DNA of 64,000 bases from Lapidilactobacillus gannanensis (GTDB lineage Bacteria > Bacillota > Bacilli > Lactobacillales > Lactobacillaceae): the NCBI RefSeq assembly GCF_003946675.1, contig NZ_RHOT01000005.1, positions 1-64,000 on the forward strand, written 5' to 3'. Both the position numbers and the translations under genes were made by a program. Below the pieces are notes generated by a model that did no database searches, was not told where the DNA came from, and worked only from the letters and a program-made list of their open reading frames with translations. Numbering within the stretch: the stretch's first letter is position 1; every line of letters begins with the position of its first letter. Below are positions 13,285-19,502 of the stretch, one piece after another.

Positions 13285-13620
13285 GTGACTAAGGGACAAC
13301 GGATTGCCGAGCTAAGAAAAAGAAAAAAACTCAGCCAAAATGAGTTATCAAAGATATTACATGTCAGTCCCAGCACGGTAGGAATGTGGGAAACTGATCA
13401 GCGTGCTATTAAAGATGCAGACTTGGTTCAGATAGCAGACTTTTTTGGCGTAACAACCGATTACTTATTGGGTCGTAGAACTGACTTGGGAGATCTACCG
13501 GTTGCCGCACATATTGCGGATGGTATGGATGGATTGTCTAATGAAGAGCGTAAAGAGATTGAGGATTACATAGAATTCAAGAAAGCTCAATTCAAAAAGC
13601 GTTCCGAAAAAAAGGACTGA
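13285..13620 (+). CDS. CI-like repressor, second switch (HTH only)
   Basis: 111 residues from a GTG at 13285, placed by AAGGAG 7 nt upstream. RIAELRKRKKLSQNELSKIL and VSPSTVGMWETDQRAIKD form the XRE domain. The rest is a short helical tail (LSNEERKEIEDYIEFKKAQF) with no S24 peptidase domain. It therefore cannot self-cleave with RecA. Pairing with the protease gene 4 nt downstream resembles the ImmR/ImmA design of ICEBs1 and related phages. Confidence 0.88.
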   Translation: MTKGQRIAELRKRKKLSQNELSKILHVSPSTVGMWETDQRAIKDADLVQIADFFGVTTDYLLGRRTDLGDLPVAAHIADGMDGLSNEERKEIEDYIEFKKAQFKKRSEKKD

Positions 13621-13624
13621 TTTT

Positions 13625-14029
13625 TTGAACAAAATTGAGGATTTGATGTCACGATTCCCTGATATTAGATTTGAATTCGAGCCAATGCCCGGCAAATTGT
13701 GTGGATTAAACATTGGCAATCAAATTACGATAAATGAATGCCTTTCCTACGAAGAACAATACCAATGGTTAACAGAGGAACTTGGCCACTACTATACTTC
13801 AGTTGGAGATATAAGCGACTACTCAGTAACAGATAATCAAAAACAAGAATATCGTGCCAGAAAATGGGGATATCAGTATCTCTTAAATGAAGGCGACATC
13901 GAAAAATTACTGACCAAGTATCATGAAACAGACTACGAAATTGCAGAGGATTTAGGGATTCAGGTTCCTTTTTTACATGAAATCGGATTTTCATATGGAC
14001 TTGATTATAAACATGCATTTGATTATTGA
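13625..14029 (+). CDS. ImmA/IrrE-type metallopeptidase
   Basis: 134 residues from a TTG with AAAGGA 8 nt upstream. The motif WLTEELGHYYTSVGDI (EELGH at residues 51-55) is the form of the zinc site seen in Firmicute phage ImmA proteins, with Glu where the classical HExxH has its first His. RARKWGYQYLL and the later LGIQVPFLHEIGFSYGLDY complete the family pattern. Expected role: cleave the adjacent repressor to induce the prophage. Confidence 0.85.
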   Translation: MNKIEDLMSRFPDIRFEFEPMPGKLCGLNIGNQITINECLSYEEQYQWLTEELGHYYTSVGDISDYSVTDNQKQEYRARKWGYQYLLNEGDIEKLLTKYHETDYEIAEDLGIQVPFLHEIGFSYGLDYKHAFDY

Positions 14030-14042
14030 CTACTAAAGTGAG

Positions 14043-15161
14043 ATGAGATCAATCGTAAAGAAAATACTTTATCGTTCTCTACTGGCGCTAAATATCATTG
14101 CAGAATTGTTAGCTGTACTGTTCGCAATTGGAGACAACGCCAGTATCAGTTCTTTAATTGCAAATTTTGTTTTGCTGATTCTTCTATTTGGGTCTTTTCA
14201 ATTAAATGGAATCAACATTTTTAGGAATATTCAAGACCGACAGGCCGAAATAGAGAAGCACAAGACGGACATCAGCTTAATTGATGTTGAAAAGAAAAAG
14301 TACGAGCTTGGACAAATAGAAGATAAGAAAGAAAAGCTCCTCACTGATATTTCCAATATTAAATCCGACATCGGTAATCTCAAGCAAGAACAAGACGTTA
14401 AAAAAATTGAACTGGCAAAGGCCCAAGATGAATATCGGTCAAAATTAGACCTTCAAACTACGGAACTTAAAAATCTAAACGATAATATTGCTTCAGCAAA
14501 AAAAGAGAGTGCAAATGAGCTTTCTGATAAGGAAAACAAAAGTAGTCAATTACTCGATGAAATTTCCGCTTTGCATGATCAGCTAGTAGATTCCTCTAAT
14601 AGTCTAAAAGAACTAATGGATTCACGCCAAAAGGTTTATAGCAATCTCGAAGAAATTAAGGATGAATTGAAGCGGTCGAAAAAGCAGCTCGAATTTGCAC
14701 GACAAATTATTTTTAGTAACGAGCTTAATAATTTGCGAAATATGGACGGGTTTGAATTTGAACATTTTGTAGCCCACTTGCTGCCCTACTCGGGTTATTT
14801 TGATGTTGTAAGAACGCAGAATAGTGGTGATCAAGGAATTGACGTCACTGCCAAGGACAAATATGGTACATACGGTATTCAATGTAAACTTTATTCAAAC
14901 TATGTAGGAAACGAAGCAGTTCAGGAAGTAATTGCTGGCACAATATTCTATAAACTTGATTTTGGTGTGGTAATAACTAATAGTAACTTCACACCGTCAG
15001 CAAGAAAGCTAGCTGGTGCAAGTAATGTCGAATTATGGGGAATGCCAGAGTTAGAAGAATTATTAAATAATGCTGTTTGTCATCCCGATTATACACCGTT
15101 CTTCAACGGAATTATTCTTGATTCAAATTATCAGTCAATGACTGTTGATCTAAATAATTAA
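14043..15161 (+). CDS. Membrane-anchored Mrr-type restriction nuclease
   Basis: 372 residues in three parts. Two membrane segments (about 13-30 and 35-52) come first. A long coiled coil follows (about 60-220, repeated K/E heptads). An Mrr_cat/type IV restriction endonuclease domain fills about 235-345: MDGFEFEHFVAHLL, GDQGIDVTAKD with Asp267, and IQCKLYS with Gln280 and Lys282, the D...QxK core of the PD-(D/E)XK fold. Likely a defence or superinfection-exclusion nuclease acting on incoming DNA at the membrane. It lies in the lysogenic transcript right after immA. The ribosome site is weak. Confidence 0.88.
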   Translation: MRSIVKKILYRSLLALNIIAELLAVLFAIGDNASISSLIANFVLLILLFGSFQLNGINIFRNIQDRQAEIEKHKTDISLIDVEKKKYELGQIEDKKEKLLTDISNIKSDIGNLKQEQDVKKIELAKAQDEYRSKLDLQTTELKNLNDNIASAKKESANELSDKENKSSQLLDEISALHDQLVDSSNSLKELMDSRQKVYSNLEEIKDELKRSKKQLEFARQIIFSNELNNLRNMDGFEFEHFVAHLLPYSGYFDVVRTQNSGDQGIDVTAKDKYGTYGIQCKLYSNYVGNEAVQEVIAGTIFYKLDFGVVITNSNFTPSARKLAGASNVELWGMPELEELLNNAVCHPDYTPFFNGIILDSNYQSMTVDLNN

Positions 15162-15181
15162 AATAAAAAAGGAGTTTTAAA

Positions 15182-15667
15182 ATGAAAGTAGAAATTAAAG
15201 TTCCGGAACATGTAATAGTAGAAACTACTGATACTGGAATAATTATCGATCGTAAGGGATTACGCTCATTAGGTAATCGCGGTTCGACCGGTACTCAAAC
15301 AATTCCCTACTCTTCAATCATTTCTGTAGACTTCAAGAAAGCCACCGGTCCTGCAGGTATCATGGGTGGCCACATTGACTTTGTCACCGCCGCAGGAAAT
15401 GCTTCAACCCCTGGTTTCGGTGCATTGATGGGTGCAGGCAGCGACTACAACAAGGCAAATGCTGTTGTTTTTCGTAAATTTAATGATGAGATGGAACAAA
15501 TTAAAGATATTGTTGAATCACACATGGGTCAACAACCAGTATCAAATCCAACAACTCAGGTTACAAGCGAAGCTGACGAATTGGCAAAATTTAAAAAACT
15601 CCTCGATGATGGCGTTCTAACTCAAGAAGAATTCGATGCCAAGAAGAAACAAATTCTAGGCCTTTAG
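15182..15667 (+). CDS. SHOCT-domain protein
   Basis: 161 residues. The first 110 form a beta-rich PH-like domain (TQTIPYSSIISVDFKKATG, then a Gly/Ala-rich GPAGIMGGHIDF segment). The last 31 residues (ADELAKFKKLLDDGVLTQEE and the rest) are a classical SHOCT domain. AAGGAG lies 7 nt upstream. SHOCT proteins are often membrane- or stress-associated accessories. Its function here is unknown, but position makes it part of the lysogen-expressed cargo. Confidence 0.8.
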   Translation: MKVEIKVPEHVIVETTDTGIIIDRKGLRSLGNRGSTGTQTIPYSSIISVDFKKATGPAGIMGGHIDFVTAAGNASTPGFGALMGAGSDYNKANAVVFRKFNDEMEQIKDIVESHMGQQPVSNPTTQVTSEADELAKFKKLLDDGVLTQEEFDAKKKQILGL

Positions 15668-15690
15668 TAAATTCACTCCAAACGATAAAT

Positions 15691-15717
15691 GAAAAAGCCA
15701 CCGCAGGCACGGTGACT
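15691..15717 (-). terminator. Weak hairpin, minus-oriented T-run
   Basis: AG(C)CACCG/CGGTG(A)CT stem around a 6-nt loop. The T-run (CTTTTTC) is on the leftward side, although no leftward gene ends here. It may still attenuate the rightward transcript after the SHOCT gene. Confidence 0.4.
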
Positions 15718-15777
15718 CTCCTAATATATTATGAACAAATATATTATATCAGAATATCTGATTTGGAGGAATGGGTA

Positions 15778-16818
15778 ATGAAAAGAAATGCACTTTTATT
15801 TAGTGCTGCTGTTTTAGGGTTACTTGCATTTGGTGCTGTTTCTAATAGCGACAATGTGAGTGCAGCAACTTATTTTGGCAAAACTACCGAGGTAGCGAAT
15901 CCGGTAGAAGGTGACACTTGGTTCCGCAACGTTGGCGATGGTAATGATACTTTATCGTTTACGAATGGTGCGTGGACAGTTGCACTTTCTACTTCCGCCC
16001 GACGAGTCGCAGCCCTGGAAAAATATAAAACTGAAGTATACGAACCAAGTGTGAAGGCAAATGAAGATGCTCGAAATCTGAGCCAGACTTATTTAAATCA
16101 GGCTATCGCTGATCCAGAACATTTTTCCGCAACTCCTGAAGCAGACGTTGAATATGTTTTAGTAATTGGAAACAATGCTGGTAACTATAGAATTCCCAAA
16201 GTTGAAATTCCTGCAGTTGCTGAATTTCCTCCACTAGCATTTGTTAGTGCGGAGTTACCTGTTATGCTTCCGGTAATTGGAGGCACTGAGACCCCTACCG
16301 AGCCTGAGAAACCAGCTGAGCCCACTTATTATTACATTACAGTACATTTTGACGTACCAGCTGTAAATCAGCACGCTACAAAAAGATATGAAGTAAAAGC
16401 TGGGGAAACTCTAGATATCTCAACAGATATTCCAACCACTACTGTTACATCTGATCAGACAATATTTGAAAATGTGAACGCGGACAAGGAAGTTACGGTA
16501 ACTCTTAACCCAAAGAAAACTCCAAGTCCCGACGAGGGCTTACCTGAAGATCAAAAACCAACTGAAGATAAAGGAACCCAAAAAGATACAACAATTACCA
16601 ATGTCAAAAAGACACCTGTTGACAAAGTTAATCAGCAAGCACTGAAAACTAACACGGTCGAAAAAACAAATGACCAGAAAAATAAAGTTGCTGCTAACAA
16701 AGAAACACTTCCACAGGCTGGAGAAAAGAAAAGCAGCTTCCTATCGGCTATTGGTTTGGCACTTGCTTCATTAACTGGTTTCAATTTTTTAATGAAACGT
16801 AAACCCACAAATAAATAA
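15778..16818 (+). CDS. LPQAG cell-wall-anchored surface protein
   Basis: 346 residues. GGAGG 8 nt before the ATG at 15778 sets the start. Signal peptide about residues 1-30 (KRNALLFSAAVLGLLAFGAV, then VSAA). An N-terminal domain of about 150 residues is followed by a proline/glutamate stretch and a MucBP-like beta repeat (YYITVHFDVPAV..., VKAGETLDIS). A Lys/Thr-rich spacer leads to a sorting signal LPQAGEKKSS, a membrane helix and a KRKP tail. LPQAG departs from LPxTG, with alanine in place of threonine. A lysogenic-conversion gene by position. Confidence 0.85.
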   Translation: MKRNALLFSAAVLGLLAFGAVSNSDNVSAATYFGKTTEVANPVEGDTWFRNVGDGNDTLSFTNGAWTVALSTSARRVAALEKYKTEVYEPSVKANEDARNLSQTYLNQAIADPEHFSATPEADVEYVLVIGNNAGNYRIPKVEIPAVAEFPPLAFVSAELPVMLPVIGGTETPTEPEKPAEPTYYYITVHFDVPAVNQHATKRYEVKAGETLDISTDIPTTTVTSDQTIFENVNADKEVTVTLNPKKTPSPDEGLPEDQKPTEDKGTQKDTTITNVKKTPVDKVNQQALKTNTVEKTNDQKNKVAANKETLPQAGEKKSSFLSAIGLALASLTGFNFLMKRKPTNK

Positions 16819-16825
16819 TGCTCTA

Positions 16826-16867
16826 CACCCTATTCGGTTTAAGCTGGGTTCGACTCCCAGCTGGGGC
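16826..16867 (+). other. tRNA-like T-arm element A
   Basis: A perfect 6-bp stem (GCTGGG/CCCAGC) closes the canonical T-loop TTCGACT. It is flanked by a short outer pairing (CCC with GGG) and an 11-nt D-loop-like segment. There is no anticodon arm, so it is not a functional tRNA. A matching structure occurs at 19028-19069. Confidence 0.5.
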
Positions 16868-16897
16868 TTTCAATGAATTATTAAAAGAAGGCCAACA

Positions 16898-17014
16898 ATT
16901 ACGAACATTTCAGATATTACAGATTTGCTTAAGGCAATTGCCGGCGTTATAGTAGCTTTTCCTCTAATTGCTTTAAAAAACTCAATTCATTTAGATGCTT
17001 TCACCGCTAAATAA
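16898..17014 (+). CDS. Hydrophobic ORF lacking a normal start codon
   Basis: 38 codons (ITNISDITDLLKAIAGVIVA and on) with AGAAGG at a good distance before an ATT. ATG, GTG and TTG are absent. One hydrophobic helix is encoded. It is either a decayed small membrane gene or one using ATT. Weak evidence. Confidence 0.25.
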   Translation: MTNISDITDLLKAIAGVIVAFPLIALKNSIHLDAFTAK

Positions 17015-17095
17015 ACAGGTAAAGGAGTATCTACAAATAATATTTCAAATGTAATTGATCTGATATACACTATCATCGTATCGATACTTGTTCTT

Positions 17096-17494
17096 GTGTT
17101 GCTGGTGTTTTCTTTTTTTATTCTACCAAAATTATCCTTGATAAATAAAATCAAGTTTGTATCAACGATTATTTTATTATGTGCTGCCCTTGGGGCCATG
17201 ATACGAAATTTAAGCAGAGATAAGATGGACAGTTGTTATACACTAATTGATCATCATGTTTTTGAAGTGATTAAGAAAATTGACAACTCTTATATTGTTC
17301 GGCTGGTTGACTTTAATAATCAGTATGGTGATCAAAAAAAAGAGAGCATAACAGTTTTAGTTGACGCAAGCAAGGTTGACCCGAAATATATGATTACCAC
17401 GAGTAATCTAACACCACAAGAAATTATGAATAGTTTTAGAAAGATAGAGAATGACACTTACGTAGAAGCAAAATTTCCTCATACCGACGATTAA
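17096..17494 (+). CDS. Hypothetical membrane protein, start uncertain
   Basis: At least 132 residues. The frame is open upstream to 17015. An AAAGGAG at 17021-17027 is followed by no standard start codon before a GTG at 17096. Two hydrophobic segments at the N-terminus precede a soluble part (SCYTLIDHHVFEVIKKIDNS). No family recognised. The missing start suggests decay or a non-standard codon. Confidence 0.45.
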   Translation: MLLVFSFFILPKLSLINKIKFVSTIILLCAALGAMIRNLSRDKMDSCYTLIDHHVFEVIKKIDNSYIVRLVDFNNQYGDQKKESITVLVDASKVDPKYMITTSNLTPQEIMNSFRKIENDTYVEAKFPHTDD

Positions 17495-17546
17495 CCGAAT
17501 TCGCCCATAAATAGATTCTTAAAAGATTATATTGCATTGAAGGGAG

Positions 17547-18383
17547 GTGAACATTATAGAAGCAAGTAATATGCAGCAATGGCAAATTTGCCGAACCAAA
17601 TTGACCAATGAAGCAATTTCCGATACTGACTATTTAATTAGTATAGATGAAACAGGAACTCCAACTCTAAAGAATCTCAATGAATCCTCTCCAAAACAAT
17701 TGCGTTGGTTTACAATATCATGCTGCATCTTTAATAAGGATTGTATCAATGACAATGCCGAAAAAATTATGAATTTAAAAAATAATTTTTGGCAAGACGG
17801 CAACTATCACGGCCATAGAATTTACTTACACTCACGGGATATCCGCCGAAAACAGGGGCCATTCAATCTGGATAATACCCTATATAGTAAATTCATTAAT
17901 GAACTTGGAAACTGTATATCTGATATCGATTTTACCGTATGTTCGGCCTCAATCGATAAATGGGCACATGTTAAACAATATTCACATCCTGCTCCAGTTT
18001 ATGATCTTGCTTTAAAATTTATGCTTGAAAGAATCGTTATGTTTTTATCACATAAAAGCTCAACTGGAATTTTATTGCTTGAATGTCGCGGATGGAAAGA
18101 GGACAACGAACTTCTCTCGCAGATAGTTGCTTATTTAAAGAATGGTACAGGTTATTTTTCGTCAGAAAAATTAAAATGTATTAAAGGCATCTATTTTGAG
18201 AAAAAAAGGACAAAGGATCAAAATAAATCCTATTGGCCGTTTGAGTTATCAGATATAGCAGCACACAATCTTAACGAATACGCTGCAACTAATGAAAAGA
18301 CTAAAATATTTTCTTTGATCGAACCGAAAATAATTGGATATCCTAATAAGATTGATGGGCGGGGAATAAAAAAATTTCCGTAA
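17547..18383 (+). CDS. DUF3800 protein
   Basis: About 278 residues. YLISIDETGTPTL carries the conserved early acidic residue. LRWFTISCCIF, HGHRIYLHSRDIRRKQGPF, VYDLALKFMLERIVMFL and SYWPFELSDIAAHNLN are the later blocks of DUF3800, a family with a ribonuclease H-like fold found in phages and defence-rich regions. Its reaction is unproven. The start is unclear: GGGAGGTG overlaps a GTG at 17547, while an ATT at 17553 would be better spaced. It lies 16 nt upstream of the PemK-like gene, so the two are probably one unit. Confidence 0.8.
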   Translation: MNIIEASNMQQWQICRTKLTNEAISDTDYLISIDETGTPTLKNLNESSPKQLRWFTISCCIFNKDCINDNAEKIMNLKNNFWQDGNYHGHRIYLHSRDIRRKQGPFNLDNTLYSKFINELGNCISDIDFTVCSASIDKWAHVKQYSHPAPVYDLALKFMLERIVMFLSHKSSTGILLLECRGWKEDNELLSQIVAYLKNGTGYFSSEKLKCIKGIYFEKKRTKDQNKSYWPFELSDIAAHNLNEYAATNEKTKIFSLIEPKIIGYPNKIDGRGIKKFP

Positions 18384-18399
18384 ATAATTAAGGAGAATT

Positions 18400-18873
18400 A
18401 TGCAGACAATACAAGAAAAAAACACTCTTTTAGATGAGTGGAATACGAAAAAAAAGCTAGAGGCAAAAAAAGCGTTATGTGATTCCTCTGTTCAAAGCAT
18501 ACATTTACGCCCTGGAACAATCGTTTGGACAGATTTTGGTGAAAATGTTGGTTATGAAATAAACAAACTCAGACCTGCTCTTGTACTCTCAGCAGAGCGT
18601 TTTAACAATGGGACTTGTACCATCGCACCTCTCACAACTCATGGCCACTCTCAAAATATCACACTGAGAACAAGCACGGAGTTCATTATTTATAAAAAAG
18701 ATATTGCTTTCTCAGAAAATTACCGCGCTGATACTTTTTCTGATAAATCTTTAGTGAAAATAGAACAAATCAGAACCATAAGTAGTGCAAGAACAAAAAA
18801 CAAAATTGGAATTCTACCAGATAGTGTCTTTAAAAAAATTAAATTACGAATTAAAACATTATTTGACATATAG
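18400..18873 (+). CDS. PemK/MazF-like protein
   Basis: 157 residues. After a 35-residue helical N-terminal extension comes the PemK core: RPGTIVWTDFGENVGYEINK, LRPALVLSAERFNNGTCTIA, then PLTTHGHSQNITLR, and a closing KIEQIRTISSAR. MazF/PemK proteins are mRNA-cutting toxins. No antitoxin of normal form lies next to it. The partner could be the DUF3800 protein, the N-terminal extension, or nothing. AAGGAG upstream supports the start. A strong promoter for the next unit overlaps its end. Confidence 0.8.
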   Translation: MQTIQEKNTLLDEWNTKKKLEAKKALCDSSVQSIHLRPGTIVWTDFGENVGYEINKLRPALVLSAERFNNGTCTIAPLTTHGHSQNITLRTSTEFIIYKKDIAFSENYRADTFSDKSLVKIEQIRTISSARTKNKIGILPDSVFKKIKLRIKTLFDI

Positions 18874-18891
18874 TGCCTACAAGTGTAATAT
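18863..18891 (+). promoter_or_regulatory. Promoter for the structured RNA
   Basis: TTGACA (18863-18868), 17 bp, TAATAT (18886-18891), with a TATACT alternative at 18889-18894. A perfect -35 overlapping the last codons of the PemK-like gene. Confidence 0.65.
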
Positions 18892-18897
18892 ACTAAC

Positions 18898-19009
18898 TAT
18901 GTTGCCTACCACGTCGTAGGCTTTGGTTGTGGCGGTAAGGTTAAGATTATTCTAAACGATGAAGCCGCCATAGTTTGTAGGACAGGTCAAATTGACCTGT
19001 CTTTTTTTT
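18898..19009 (+). ncRNA. Candidate structured small RNA
   Basis: About 112 nt from the promoter above to a perfect terminator. Hairpins in order: GCCTAC/GTAGGC, then a long arm closed by TGGCGG/CCGCCA, then the terminator GACAGGTCA/TGACCTGTC with eight T residues. No convincing ORF occurs on the plus strand. Downstream lie the tRNA-like element and the gene at 19093. A regulatory or antitoxin RNA is possible; I know no matching family. Confidence 0.6.
18981..19009 (+). terminator. Intrinsic terminator
   Basis: Perfect palindrome GACAGGTCAAATTGACCTGTC followed by TTTTTTTT. Confidence 0.85.
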
Positions 19010-19027
19010 ACTTTTCAAATTACCAAC

Positions 19028-19069
19028 CCTCGCCTAGTGGCATAGTTGAGTGCGATTCTCAACCGAGGC
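19028..19069 (+). other. tRNA-like T-arm element B
   Basis: CCTCG, a D-loop-like stretch (containing AGTGGCATA), a T-arm GTTGAG/CTCAAC around TGCGATT, then CGAGG pairing back to CCTCG. The same order as element A at 16826 and again no anticodon arm. It lies 24 nt upstream of an ATG. Confidence 0.45.
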
Positions 19070-19092
19070 TTTGATCATAAGGAGGTCAAGCA

Positions 19093-19410
19093 ATGAACGG
19101 AAAAGAGTTTTTCGACTACTTCGAATCAGTAACTACTGCTAAAGATTCATTCTTAGACAAGGCGCTAGAATTGCAAACATCAAAGAATTTGAAGCGAGCA
19201 CCAGCCAAAAGATATAACGAAACAATTGTTGCCCAGCAAGCAGATAAGCTTTGGGCCGAGTTAGTTGGTAATTTATATAACAACATCAAAAATCAGCTTA
19301 AGAACTCTGATAAGAAGTCAGCTTGGACAGAACTATTGGATAACGATGATGTCGTAGAACAATTAGACGATTCGATTGCTGAAATTAATTTGAATGAGAC
19401 TCAAAACTAA
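19093..19410 (+). CDS. Hypothetical phage protein upstream of integrase
   Basis: 105 residues, helical and charged (QADKLWAELVGNLYNNIKNQ), no recognised domain. AAGGAGG lies 7 nt before the ATG. It lies between the structured RNA and the integrase and is probably expressed in the lysogen. Confidence 0.65.
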   Translation: MNGKEFFDYFESVTTAKDSFLDKALELQTSKNLKRAPAKRYNETIVAQQADKLWAELVGNLYNNIKNQLKNSDKKSAWTELLDNDDVVEQLDDSIAEINLNETQN

Positions 19411-19502
19411 AGCTATGTAAGGCTTATTTTTTTACAAGCCAAAAGAACATATGTGCGTGTTTTTTATAAATTTGCAACACACAAATTAGAAAGGAGCTAA
19501 TT

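Noticed and set aside
15660-15778. Fst/par type I toxin locus suggested by the hairpin
   Set aside because: No short hydrophobic toxin ORF with a ribosome site on either strand.
16826-16867. tRNA gene
   Set aside because: The T-arm is perfect but there is no anticodon arm and no proper acceptor stem.
18400-19009. Type III toxin-antitoxin (repeat RNA upstream of toxin)
   Set aside because: The RNA is downstream of the toxin-like gene and has no tandem repeats.
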